From assembly GCA_016795245.1 (NCBI GenBank), contig JAEUIA010000023.1, positions 1 to 35,972 on the forward strand: a DNA stretch of 35,972 nt. The letters are read 5' to 3'. Position 1 is the stretch's first letter; the number at the start of each line of letters is the position of its first letter. This document shows, one piece after another, positions 23,138 through 31,678 of the stretch. The notes below the pieces were generated by a model. That model ran no database searches and was not told the origin of the DNA. It was given only the letters and a program-made list of their open reading frames with translations. The stretch is from Planctomycetota bacterium (lineage in GTDB: Bacteria > Planctomycetota > UBA1135 > GCA-002686595). The translations under genes and the position numbers were made by a program.

Positions 23138-25612
23138 TCACCGCACGGCCGCTCGCCCACTCAACGACGCCCGATAGCCCCAGACGACGAGCAGGCCGAA
23201 GACGAGCAGGCTGATCAGTCCCGACGCGAAGTACCAATCTCCCGGGCGCAGGGTCAGGGCCTGGGAGGTGAGCGTCCCGCCCACGCCGGCGAACGCGACG
23301 ACGGCTATGAATCCGAGGCGGGTCAAGAGGACCAGGAACGCCGACAACGCGCCGAGCATCGCGGCGATCATGGCCGGGTACTCGAAATTGAATCCGCTCA
23401 TCATCAGGGACGCCAGGACGAGCCAGATCGCGTTCCCCAACCACGCGCGTCGCACCAGGGTTCGAAACGCGACCAGCAGGGCCAGGACGATGCCCCCGTA
23501 CATGACGGTGTCGCCCCAGAAGTGGACGACCTGGAACAGCGTCTGGATCGGGCTCGAGATCCCCAGGATCCCGAAGAGCAGCCCCACGGTCACCGTCTGG
23601 AGCCCGAGCGCCGCGAGTGCCGCGCCGGAGAGCACGATCACCAGCGTCGCGCAAATTCCGGCGAAGCTCCCCACCAGGACCTCGCGGCCGACGGCGGGGT
23701 CCTGGAACCGGCCCTCGAGCAGCCTCGTCCAGGAGATCAGCGCGCCGGGCCAGTGACGTCGCGCGAACGGCTCCAGCGCCAGGAAGAAGAGGAACACCCG
23801 CAGGGCGGTGCCCGCCGCGATCGCCAGCACAAGGAACAGCGACGCGCCGAACCCCATCGGATCCGTAGGGACGGTCCCGTCGAAGGCGAGCACGAGGTGC
23901 GTCGCCAGTTCGAACCCGCCGACCACCACCGCTCCCGACAAGTACGCGCGCTTCTGGCGCAGGTTCCGCCACGCCACGAGGGCCGCGACGGCGGTGAAGC
24001 CGAGGATCACCCACAGCGAGACGTCGGGGCGCGGAGCCGGCGGCCATCCGATCGAGCGCTCGCCGTCGAGCAGCTCGAACTGCACCGGGCGGCCGTCCAG
24101 GGCCGCGGCCTGCACGCGCCACGGGCCGTCGCCTATCTTCCAAGCGCGTCGCTCGCCGGCGTTGGCGCGCGGCACGAATTCCGCCTCAATCGGGACTGCC
24201 GCCTGCATGTCGAGCCCCGCGAGCGCGAAGAGCTGCGACCAGTCGACGTCGGTTCCGGGCGCGGCCTTGCCGATCGAGGTCGGCCAATGCGTCCACGAAA
24301 CCAGCCTCCCGCTCGCGTCGAGCACCACGTGCGCGGTCCCGGGGGTCGGCATCGGGTCGAACACGCTGACGAATCCGCCGGCCGGCGTGAACGCCTCCGG
24401 TCCAAACCGCGTGTGTCGCAGAAGCGGCTGGAGGCCGAGCGTCGGCGTCGCCTCGCTCCCCTGCTCGCCCGCGGGCAGGAACTTGTTCTCCAGCGCGTAC
24501 CAGTGCGCGTCGAACCCGGGCGCGGGCTCGCTGGTGAGTTGCGAGAAGAGCTCGCGCGCCCGCTCGTCCAGCACGGCGGGCGCCTTGCCATAGGAGACGC
24601 CGACGCGGTCGAGGTACCAGGTGCGCCCAAACGCGAAGCCGACGAACAAGAGGAGGCTCCCCACGGCTAGCAGCAGCGCCGTGCGCGGCGAGAGCCTGCC
24701 CTTCACCTCGGCCGCCGCGACGATCTCGGGCGCCGGCGTCTGTCCGCGGGCGAGCGCGGCGGCCAGCGGATCCCCACCCGGCATGCCGCGCGCCACCTCG
24801 AGCACGCTCGACGGCCGCTGCAACGGATCGCGGGCGAGGCAGCGCGTGAGCATCGCGTCGACCAGCGGCTCGATCTCGCTGAGCACGCTCGACGGAGGGC
24901 TCGGCGGCCCTTCTTCGTGCTCGCGCCGCAGATCTTCGATCGTGCGCCCGCGCAGCGCTCGGCGGCCGGTGTAGAGCTCGTAGAGCACGAGGCCGAGCGA
25001 GTACACCTCCGAGCGTTCGTCGGCGGGCAGGCCCGCGAGCTGTTCGGGCGCCATGTACTGCGGCGTCCCGGCCAAGGCGCTCGAGCCGCTGGCCTGTGCG
25101 GACACCGCCAACCCGAAGTCGGTGAGCTTCACCCGCCCCTCGCCGTCGAGCATCACGTTGGCGGGCTTCAGGTCCCGGTGCAGCACGCCGCGCCGATGCG
25201 CTTCGGCGAGGCCGGCGCAGATCTGCTGTCCGATCTCGGCCGCCTTCTCGTGCGGCAGGCGCCCGATGCGTCGGATGAGGCTCGCGAGGTCTTCGCCGTC
25301 GACGAACTCCATCGAGAGGAAGTGGCGTCCCTGGAACTCGCCGATGTCGTGCACGCGCGCGACGTTCGGATGCGTGACCTCGCGCGCGTGCCGCACCTCG
25401 GCTCGAAAGCGCTCCAGCCCCCCGTCGCGCTCGGCGAGATGCGGCGGGAGGAATTTGAGCGCGACGGGTTGGCCGAGAACGAGGTCGTCCGCCAGGTAGA
25501 CCTGCCCCATCCCTCCCTCGCCGACGAGGGCGATCACGCGATAGCGCCCGATCAGGACCTCGCCCGGCGCGAAATCTCCTTCGAAGGAAGAGCTGGCGGG
25601 CTTGGAGGGCAT
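23138..25612 (-). CDS. Hanks-type Ser/Thr protein kinase fused to a polytopic membrane domain
   Basis: 824 residues. Residues about 22-290 form a complete kinase: Gly-Glu-Gly-Gly-Met-Gly at 31-36, ATP-binding Lys53 (Val-Ala-Leu-Lys-Phe-Leu), His-Arg-Asp147-Leu-Lys-Pro-Ala-Asn, Asp165-Phe-Gly, and Ala-Pro-Glu at 188-190. A hydrophobic helix near 318-336 takes the chain across the membrane. An extracytoplasmic part of about 200 residues follows, then about seven to eight hydrophobic segments between about 550 and 815, some with Leu/Val/Ala-rich CAAX-protease-like layout but no clear motif. A kinase with such a multi-span C-terminus suggests a membrane sensor or an embedded enzyme domain under kinase control. 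ATG 25612 follows a very GC-rich leader. Its stop is 28 bases before the broken edge of IS91-like copy B. High GC; vertically inherited in appearance. Confidence 0.9.
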   Translation of the reverse strand: MPSKPASSSFEGDFAPGEVLIGRYRVIALVGEGGMGQVYLADDLVLGQPVALKFLPPHLAERDGGLERFRAEVRHAREVTHPNVARVHDIGEFQGRHFLSMEFVDGEDLASLIRRIGRLPHEKAAEIGQQICAGLAEAHRRGVLHRDLKPANVMLDGEGRVKLTDFGLAVSAQASGSSALAGTPQYMAPEQLAGLPADERSEVYSLGLVLYELYTGRRALRGRTIEDLRREHEEGPPSPPSSVLSEIEPLVDAMLTRCLARDPLQRPSSVLEVARGMPGGDPLAAALARGQTPAPEIVAAAEVKGRLSPRTALLLAVGSLLLFVGFAFGRTWYLDRVGVSYGKAPAVLDERARELFSQLTSEPAPGFDAHWYALENKFLPAGEQGSEATPTLGLQPLLRHTRFGPEAFTPAGGFVSVFDPMPTPGTAHVVLDASGRLVSWTHWPTSIGKAAPGTDVDWSQLFALAGLDMQAAVPIEAEFVPRANAGERRAWKIGDGPWRVQAAALDGRPVQFELLDGERSIGWPPAPRPDVSLWVILGFTAVAALVAWRNLRQKRAYLSGAVVVGGFELATHLVLAFDGTVPTDPMGFGASLFLVLAIAAGTALRVFLFFLALEPFARRHWPGALISWTRLLEGRFQDPAVGREVLVGSFAGICATLVIVLSGAALAALGLQTVTVGLLFGILGISSPIQTLFQVVHFWGDTVMYGGIVLALLVAFRTLVRRAWLGNAIWLVLASLMMSGFNFEYPAMIAAMLGALSAFLVLLTRLGFIAVVAFAGVGGTLTSQALTLRPGDWYFASGLISLLVFGLLVVWGYRASLSGRAAVR

Positions 25613-25796
25613 GGGTGCGCGACGATAGCAACGCGCGGGGGGTGGCGCACGGTGGGCGGGGGAGACGCCGCTGGGGTGCGGGGCGGGCGCGCGGAGCGGT
25701 GAGCCGGCGTGCGATGGGTTCGGGGATGGGCGGGTTCCCGGGGTCGAGGTGGGCCCGGAGCTCGGGCACGCGGGCGGAGCAGCGCAAGACTTCGCG
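25613..25796. other. Intergenic leader of the kinase gene
   Basis: About 185 very GC-rich bases with long G runs. It should hold the kinase promoter. No hexamers or hairpin can be assigned with confidence. Confidence 0.4.
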
Positions 25797-25857
25797 TCAG
25801 ATGCCCTCGATTCCCGAGGAGGTCAGGTACTCGAACGGCTCGTCGTAATACTCGGAG
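25797..25857 (-). pseudogene. Orphan gene end cut off by IS91-like copy C
   Basis: The minus strand reads Arg-Ser-Glu-Tyr-Tyr-Asp-Glu-Pro-Phe-Glu-Tyr-Leu-Thr-Ser-Ser-Gly-Ile-Glu-Gly-Ile and a stop. The frame begins exactly at the constant end of IS91-like copy C. It looks like the last 20 codons of a gene upstream of the kinase whose body was lost or lies elsewhere. Too short to name. Confidence 0.4.
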
Positions 25858-26593
25858 CGTAGGACATCCAAGCGCACGACCATGGGAATCATCCTACCCC
25901 GCCGACGCCAGCGCGCGCTCTCCAGTCCTCGCCATCCTCCGCTTCAGGCCGTTCCGCGCACCTCGTACCGCCCGCGAAGAGTTTCTCTCCCGGTGTGCTG
26001 CTCACTTGGTGTGCCTTCACTCGGCTCAAAGACGCACTCTCTCCGCGCGCACACTCTCGCGTGCACGCTTAGCGAGCCCGGCGACGCGCTCCTCGCTGAC
26101 TCTCAAGTCCCTACCAGGCGAACTGCTCTCCTCGAGCGCTCTCGCCGGTACCTGGATTGGAGGATCGCTGTCGTGTCCGAGGTGGCCCTAGGATCTTGCG
26201 CACCACGAAGCCGTCGGTGAGGTAAGCCCCGGTGCGCGGGCATCAGCCGGCGCATCGCGACAGCCCGGTGGGCTGTCGTGAAGGGAACCCGGCGATCAGC
26301 GCGCGCTGGCCCTCGCAGTGGGGACAGACCAGCACGTCGATCTCGAACACGCGCTTCATCAGCTCAAGCGCCGGTCGGCGCGTCGGTCGGTCAGGCTTGC
26401 GGGGTGGATGCGTGCTGCGTTCCGCGCACCACGCGGCCCGCTTCGTCGAGTGACAACCTCTCAGCGTTGAATGGGGGACGTGCCACGCAGCGGCACAATC
26501 TCTCGAGCCCGTCGCGATCGTGAGCGGCGATGCGGACCTTGGCATGCAGCGAGAAGTGCTCGCTGTCACAGCAGAGCTCGCCAGGGATGAATC
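25857..26593 (-). mobile_element. IS91-like element, copy C (internally deleted)
   Basis: Constant end and subterminal hairpin as in copies A and B. It carries the same 71-bp palindromic insert as copy A, at 26221-26291. Compared with A, about 220 bases of transposase are deleted at 26424 (CGTTCCGCGC joined to ACCACGCGGCC), and homology stops at GATGAATC near 26593. The remaining transposase frame is broken. Closest relative is copy A. Confidence 0.85.
26221..26291. repeat. REP-like double-hairpin insert in IS91-like copy C
   Basis: 71 bases, same place and nearly same sequence as 17604-17674. Here the second stem is perfect (CGACAGCCC-GGT-GGGCTGTCG, 9 bp) and the first has one mismatch, so the ancestor probably had two perfect 9-bp stems. 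Confidence 0.7.
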
Positions 26594-26701
26594 AGTGGTT
26601 TTCAGGGCGAACAGGACAGGCAGCTGCGTGCTCTCGCTGCGCGAGGGCGACAACAAGAACACGCACACGATTTCATCGAGCGGCAGCTCGGCGTCGGGAC
26701 T

Positions 26702-29254
26702 CTACTTGCGCGCCGACCGCTTTATGCGGACTTCCGCCGGGAATGCACCGGTAGCCGACCAATCGACGGTCACCGCCTCCGATCCAGCCGGCCCGAATGA
26801 GCCGTAGCCGGCCGTGACGCGGTAGCGCCCCACGGGGAGCTTCGCGGTCACGCGCCCTTCCTCGTCAGTCTGAAGAGCGACGTGATGGCGAGCATCCGGC
26901 ACATCCGGCGTGAACACGATCTGCTGCCCGGCGAGGGGAGATCCGTCTTGCACGTCGAGAATGTGCAGCGTCGCCGTGAAGAGCTGCAGCGCGAGGACGA
27001 CGTGCACCGTCTGATTCGGTCCGAGATCGCTGGTCTGATGCAGCGGAAACGATGCACTGCCGCTCGCGGCCACGAGGCCGAACGTGTACGAGCCCGGCAG
27101 CACGGGACCCGAGCGGCCCTTGCCCGCGGAATCGAGTTCGACGTAGCCCGCGGCCTGGCCATTCGCAGCGTTCTCGATGACCACGCTGTATTCCGAAGCC
27201 GGGAGCGCGTCGACGCTGAGTTGGAAGGTGAGCGTGCCCGGACAATTCGCGCCCAATTCGAAGTCGCGCCGCGTTTCGACGTTCGCGGGCAGTTCGACGC
27301 GGCCCAACTCGATGCTCGCTCCAGGTGAACTCGACCAGCCCGAGCGCGAGGTCGCGCGCTTCAGCTCGGGCAGGAGCACGCTGACGATGGCCTCGCCGGG
27401 GGGGATCGGGCCTACGCGGAAGGATCCGTCGGCTGCGATCGGAGAAGACACGTCGTCCTTACCGAACAGCATGAACCGCCTCGCGTTCGGATTCGCCTTC
27501 GGATCCAAGACTGGCGCCGCCGACACCTTCATCGCGGCCAGAGGCGCGCCTTCCGGGGCGATCAACCTACCGACGAGCCAGGCCCGCGCGGGCAGCTGCA
27601 ATTCGATTTCGGGGGGAGTGGTCGACTGCGCGATCGTGACCGTCTCTTCGACGCTGAAGAGTGTGTTCAGGCTCGCGCGCACGGTGAATTCACCGACGGA
27701 CAAATTGTCGATCGAGAAGCGCCCGCTCGCGTCGCTCTCGGTGTTCTTCGCGTCCGGATCCATGTCGTTGCGCCAAGTCACTCTGGGATCGGAACGGGGT
27801 CTGACGGGCGTCAGCGCCACCTTGGCATGCTCGATCGGAGTGCGCTCGGGCCCCGAGACCACGCGCCCCAGGAGCTTCGTCGCGCGCACGAGGCGAGCCG
27901 TGATCGCGCGCTGTTCGTTCGGCGCGAGGACGTCCAACGGGACTTCGCACGAGCTGTAACCCTCGACGCGCACGATCGCCGTGGCCTCGGCCGGAACGAT
28001 TCCAGCGAAGAAACCGTCGGCCGGCGGCTCGACCTTCGCGTCGAGGACGCGGAAGGCATTGGGTGAGCTCCTGGTGTTCTCATAGCGGATGTCGAGCGCA
28101 TAGCGGGGGATCGGAGCGTTCGTGACGTCGTCGACTACTTGCAGTACGAGCGCCGCGCTGCCTTTCAATTTGGCGCTCACGGCCGTTCCCGGTTCGACTC
28201 CGTCCTTGCTCCACGGCTCGAAACGCGGATCACGGATCTCGACCCGGTACTGTCCCGGCGGAACGTCCTCGAACGCGAACGATTGCGAGGATCCCGGGAC
28301 CTTCTGCGCCTTGCGCTCCGCGATGCCGGATCCGCTCAGGAAGATGTCGAACTCGCCGAACCCGAACAGGTGGAAGGGAGACGTCGACACGCTCACCGTG
28401 ACGCGATTCGTGAGATCGGGGCCGGTGTAGGCGATGTCGGCGAGCGTCTCTTCGCCCTCACGAACGACGACGTCGGGTCCATGGATCCAATTGGCGATGC
28501 GCGAATACGCCTTCAATCCGACGGTGCCGGGCGGGACGCCCGCGAGCAGGTACTCGCCGCTCACCGCGTCGGGCGACACCATCACGCGCGTCTGGTCCGT
28601 GCCCGAGGCGAAGTCGCGGTTGCCGGCCTCGGCGTACACCGTCCACCCGGATTTCAGCGCGCGTCCCTTGGCATCCACGATGCGCCCGCGGATCGAACCG
28701 CCGCGCACGAGCGTGACCTCGCCGACGTCGACGAGCTTCTTCGGTTCGATCTCGGACCAGCGCCAACTCACCCCACAGTAGTTCGCCAAGGATCCCTTCA
28801 TGAAAAATTGGAATGCGCGCGGCGGATCGAAGCGGATCGAGAAGCGGCCGTCGCCGTCGGTCTCGACCTCGATGTTCTTCCAGTCCTGAGGTGCGCCGAA
28901 GCGCAGCTCGCGTTCCTGGTTGCCGATCGCGCCGCTCAGTGCGACGCGCGCGCCGACCGCCGCGGCTCCATTGGGCAGCAGAAATCGGCCGCGGATCTCG
29001 GCTTCGTCGGTTGCGACGGCCGCCGGCGTCGGCGCTGGCGCAGCAGACGCGACTTCGGCGGGCACCGACTCGCGCACCGTCGACTTGTCCGCCGCGTCCG
29101 GTGGCGTGAGCTCGAGCGCAGGGAGACTCGTGGTGTCCGGTCCTTCGACGACGGCAATCGCAGCGGGACCGCGCAGCGCGTCGCGTCGCGACAACAGCCA
29201 GACGAGTGCGAGAACAAGGCCGATCGCTACGAAAATGAAAAGCCACTTGCGCAT
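26702..29254 (-). CDS. Anchored protein with carboxypeptidase-regulatory-like (Ig-like beta) repeats
   Basis: 850 residues. The start Met-Arg-Lys-Trp with a hydrophobic stretch (about 4-21) and then Arg-Arg is a signal anchor. A Pro/Ala/Thr-rich linker runs to about 80. From there several beta-sandwich repeats of about 90 residues follow, recognisable by Ile-Arg-Gly-Arg-Phe/Ile-Val, Asp-Gly-Asp-Gly-Arg-Phe-Ser, Val-Pro-Pro-Gly-Thr/Gln-Tyr and Asp-Ala-Ser-Gly-Arg-Phe-Ser-Ile motifs. These are typical of carboxypeptidase regulatory-like or CnaB-like domains in large surface proteins. No protease or transglutaminase motif is seen. GAGG lies about 9 bases before ATG 29254. Likely a structural or ligand-binding surface protein. 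Its end is 108 bases from the truncated edge of IS91-like copy C. Confidence 0.85.
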   Translation of the reverse strand: MRKWLFIFVAIGLVLALVWLLSRRDALRGPAAIAVVEGPDTTSLPALELTPPDAADKSTVRESVPAEVASAAPAPTPAAVATDEAEIRGRFLLPNGAAAVGARVALSGAIGNQERELRFGAPQDWKNIEVETDGDGRFSIRFDPPRAFQFFMKGSLANYCGVSWRWSEIEPKKLVDVGEVTLVRGGSIRGRIVDAKGRALKSGWTVYAEAGNRDFASGTDQTRVMVSPDAVSGEYLLAGVPPGTVGLKAYSRIANWIHGPDVVVREGEETLADIAYTGPDLTNRVTVSVSTSPFHLFGFGEFDIFLSGSGIAERKAQKVPGSSQSFAFEDVPPGQYRVEIRDPRFEPWSKDGVEPGTAVSAKLKGSAALVLQVVDDVTNAPIPRYALDIRYENTRSSPNAFRVLDAKVEPPADGFFAGIVPAEATAIVRVEGYSSCEVPLDVLAPNEQRAITARLVRATKLLGRVVSGPERTPIEHAKVALTPVRPRSDPRVTWRNDMDPDAKNTESDASGRFSIDNLSVGEFTVRASLNTLFSVEETVTIAQSTTPPEIELQLPARAWLVGRLIAPEGAPLAAMKVSAAPVLDPKANPNARRFMLFGKDDVSSPIAADGSFRVGPIPPGEAIVSVLLPELKRATSRSGWSSSPGASIELGRVELPANVETRRDFELGANCPGTLTFQLSVDALPASEYSVVIENAANGQAAGYVELDSAGKGRSGPVLPGSYTFGLVAASGSASFPLHQTSDLGPNQTVHVVLALQLFTATLHILDVQDGSPLAGQQIVFTPDVPDARHHVALQTDEEGRVTAKLPVGRYRVTAGYGSFGPAGSEAVTVDWSATGAFPAEVRIKRSARK

Positions 29255-29363
29255 GAATTTGACCCTCAGCGTCGCGGAACCCGCTCACGATACGAAAACG
29301 GTCCGCGCCTTGGGCGCGGCAGAGGAACTGGATGCGTTAGGCGCCGCCCGTGCTGCACACCAT

Positions 29364-29413
29364 TGGACCTGTACCCGCCAACCGAGCCAGCGCAAGTGTC
29401 GGTTCCTGGGTAG
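29364..29413 (-). repeat. Solo IS3-type terminal repeat remnant
   Basis: The reverse complement of the right end region of the IS3 element at 21895-21944 is recognisable: CCTGTACCCG, then GAGCCAGCG, then TGTCGGTTCCTGGGTAG, with several substitutions. No transposase nearby. It lies in the 300-base gap before manA. Confidence 0.6.
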
Positions 29414-29521
29414 CTGACGCCCTCCCCGAAGCTCGTCTGCTGGCCTGAGAAGGCGAACAGGACCCGCGTTGTCCCTGCGTGCCCGAATGGAGCTTCGCGC
29501 CATGCGTGTCGGCGGGCCGAA

Positions 29522-29537
29522 GGCGGGATTTCCCGCC
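29522..29537. promoter_or_regulatory. Perfect hairpin in the manA leader
   Basis: GGCGGGA-TT-TCCCGCC is a perfect 7-bp stem, 25 bases before the manA ATG. It may be a terminator of upstream transcripts or a leader structure. In the dead leader copy near 11920 the stem is mutated (GAAAGCGCATCTTCGCGCCC). Confidence 0.35.
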
Positions 29538-29562
29538 CCGTTCGTTACTCTCTGCGGCCCCG

Positions 29563-30573
29563 ATGAGCACGACGAGACTAGCCAAGCCCCTCCAGGAACC
29601 CCTGCGCTTCGACCGGATCTGCCTGGAGAAAGTGTGGGGCGGAAGGCGACTCGAAGGCGCCATCGGCATGACGTTGCCGGGCACCGGGCCCATCGGCGAG
29701 ACGTGGGAGCTCGTCGATCGCGCGGACTACGTGTCGGTCGTCGCCGACGGGACGTTCAAGGGCGCGACGTTGACCGAGCTCGTGCGCGATCACGCGCGCG
29801 AGTTGATGGGGGACGCCAAGCTCACGCCCGAGGGGCGCTTTCCGCTCATCGTGAAATTCCTCGACGCCTCCGAACCGCTCAGCGTGCAAGTGCATCCGCC
29901 GTCCGGCACGCGCGGGAAGCTCGGCGAAGGCAAGAGCGAGGCCTGGTACATCCTCGACGCCGAACCGGACAGCAAGTTGTGGATCGGCGTGCGACCCGGC
30001 GTGACGCGCGAGCAACTCGCAGCAACCGCATCGAAGCGCGACGTCCTCGCGCACGTGCTCGAATGGCCGGCGCGGCGCGGCGACATCGCGTTCATCCCCG
30101 GTGGCACCGTGCACGCGATCGGCGGCGGCATCACGTTGCTCGAAGTGCAGGAGAACGCGGACACCACGCACCGTTTCTACGACTGGGATCGCGCGGGCCT
30201 CGACGGCAAGCCGCGCGCGTTGCAGCCTGCGGAGGCCGTCGCTTCGACCGACGTCGCTGCATCGCCCAAGCCGACACCGGCCGCATTCAAGGCGCTCGAT
30301 CCGACCTCGCGCCGCGCAGAGCTCGTCGATGCGCCGTGCTTCTCGATGGAACTCTTCGAGATCGACGGACACCGCGCGTTCGAGACCGACTCCGTCGCCG
30401 TCTTGTACGTCGTCTTGAAGGGTCGCGGGTCGCTCGTCGGATCCGGAAACGCGCGCACGGCCACCGTCATCGCGCCCGGCGACCTGTGGCTCATCCCCGC
30501 GAGCGTCGGACGCCACACGATCACTGCACACGACGGAAAACTCGTCGTGATGCGCGTTGCAACGAGAGCCTGA
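29563..30573 (+). CDS. manA: Mannose-6-phosphate isomerase, class I short type
   Basis: 336 residues, the size of the short Bacillus-type enzymes. It interconverts mannose 6-phosphate and fructose 6-phosphate, feeding GDP-mannose and glycan synthesis. Zinc-site motifs are present: Val-Gln-Val-His-Pro-Pro (about 108-113), Lys-Ser-Glu-Ala-Trp-Tyr-Ile-Leu (about 126-133) and Pro-Gly-Gly-Thr-Val-His-Ala-Ile-Gly-Gly-Gly followed by Glu-Val-Gln-Glu-Asn-Ala-Asp (about 178-200), with the catalytic Tyr-Asp-Trp-Asp-Arg further on. Start ATG 29563 (Met-Ser-Thr-Thr-Arg) agrees with the partial copy at 11958. The next gene starts 4 bases after its stop, so it leads a four-gene run. Three degraded fragments of this gene are in the window. 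Confidence 0.95.
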   Translation: MSTTRLAKPLQEPLRFDRICLEKVWGGRRLEGAIGMTLPGTGPIGETWELVDRADYVSVVADGTFKGATLTELVRDHARELMGDAKLTPEGRFPLIVKFLDASEPLSVQVHPPSGTRGKLGEGKSEAWYILDAEPDSKLWIGVRPGVTREQLAATASKRDVLAHVLEWPARRGDIAFIPGGTVHAIGGGITLLEVQENADTTHRFYDWDRAGLDGKPRALQPAEAVASTDVAASPKPTPAAFKALDPTSRRAELVDAPCFSMELFEIDGHRAFETDSVAVLYVVLKGRGSLVGSGNARTATVIAPGDLWLIPASVGRHTITAHDGKLVVMRVATRA

Positions 30574-30577
30574 CATC

Positions 30578-31678
30578 ATGGTCCACAAGAAGAGAGACGA
30601 TTCCCGCCGCGCCCAGCCCAAGAAGCCGGCGCCGCGTTCCAAGCCTGCGCCCAAGCCGGCCCCCAAGCCGGAGAGGCTGGCGGAGGACGCAGCGGACGAG
30701 GCGGAAGATTTCGCGCCGGACACCGATGCAGCTCCGCGCCTCGTGCGCTTGAACAAGTACCTCGCCGACCACGGTGTCGCGTCGCGCCGCAAGTGCGACG
30801 AACTCATCACCAGCGGACAGGTTTCCGTCGACGGCCAACCTGTCGTCGAACTGGGCTCGAAGATCGATCCCGATGCGCAGCGCGTCGAGATCGCGGGCGT
30901 GTACCTGAAACCGAAAGACGCGCGCCGCCGCTACTACGTGCTCAACAAGCCGTCCGGCGTCGTGTGCACCAACGAACCGCGCGAGACGCGGCCGCGCGCC
31001 GTCGATTTGATCACCGACCCCGCGAAGGGGCGCATCTACACCGTCGGTCGCCTCGACGAGGAGAGCAAGGGCCTGATCATCCTCACGAACGACGGCGATT
31101 TCGCGAACAAGATCATGCACCCGCGCTACGGCATCGACAAGACGTACACCGTGCGCGTCGCCGGTCGCATCGACGACGACACCGTGCAGAAGATCCGCGA
31201 CGGCGTGCATCTCTCGGAAGGCCGCACCAGCGGCGCGCGCATCCTCGTCGACCGGCGCACGGTCGACGCTTCGCAGCTCACGCTCACCATCCACGAAGGC
31301 ATGAACCGCGAGATTCGCCGGGTTTTCGCGCGCTTCGGCTACAAGGTCACCGATCTGCGGCGCGTGCGCATCGGGCCGCTCACCGACCGCGGCTTGAAGC
31401 CGGGCCGTTGGCGCGAACTCTTGAACCGCGAAGTCGAGGGCTTGCTCTCCGGCAAGGCCGACGTGGATGACGGCTCCGCGCCGCGCTCGAACAAGCGCTT
31501 CCCGAAGAAGCGCGGCTACGCACGCGGCATCGTCAAGGGCGGCAAGCTCATGCCCGGCATCGCGCGCACACCGCAACCGCGCGTGCGCTTTGGGACCAAA
31601 GCCACGCGCCCCAACACACCCAAGCCGCGTCCGTCCATCGGTCGCGTGCAGAAGGGCCGCAAGGGCCGCAAGAAATGA
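30578..31678 (+). CDS. rluB: rRNA pseudouridine synthase, RsuA/RluB family
   Basis: 366 residues. A Lys/Pro/Ala-rich basic N-terminal extension (1-50), an S4 RNA-binding domain (about 55-100: Arg-Leu-Asn-Lys-Tyr-Leu-Ala, Ser-Arg-Arg-Lys-Cys-Asp-Glu-Leu-Ile), then the catalytic domain with Gly-Arg-Leu-Asp160-Glu-Glu-Ser-Lys-Gly-Leu, whose Asp is the nucleophile. A second basic tail (about 300-366) ends Arg-Lys-Gly-Arg-Lys-Lys. It isomerises a uridine in rRNA; RluB-type (23S) is more likely than RsuA from size and S4 domain, but this is not certain. Met-Val-His-Lys-Lys at 30578 is chosen because it follows the manA stop by 4 bases. It overlaps the next gene by 4 bases. Confidence 0.9.
   Translation: MVHKKRDDSRRAQPKKPAPRSKPAPKPAPKPERLAEDAADEAEDFAPDTDAAPRLVRLNKYLADHGVASRRKCDELITSGQVSVDGQPVVELGSKIDPDAQRVEIAGVYLKPKDARRRYYVLNKPSGVVCTNEPRETRPRAVDLITDPAKGRIYTVGRLDEESKGLIILTNDGDFANKIMHPRYGIDKTYTVRVAGRIDDDTVQKIRDGVHLSEGRTSGARILVDRRTVDASQLTLTIHEGMNREIRRVFARFGYKVTDLRRVRIGPLTDRGLKPGRWRELLNREVEGLLSGKADVDDGSAPRSNKRFPKKRGYARGIVKGGKLMPGIARTPQPRVRFGTKATRPNTPKPRPSIGRVQKGRKGRKK

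Noticed and set aside
23027..24670. A 547-codon plus-strand frame rich in Arg, Glu and Gln
   Set aside because: Antisense to the membrane part of the kinase; low-complexity composition typical of a shadow frame.
3734..26593. CRISPR-like array, because of several similar repeats
   Set aside because: The copies are about 200-1700 bases long, kilobases apart and carry transposase sequence; no short regular repeats with spacers.
28139..29413. A 424-codon plus-strand frame
   Set aside because: Antisense to the carboxypeptidase-regulatory-like repeat protein; no motif.
30521..31576. A 351-codon minus-strand frame
   Set aside because: Antisense to the pseudouridine synthase gene.
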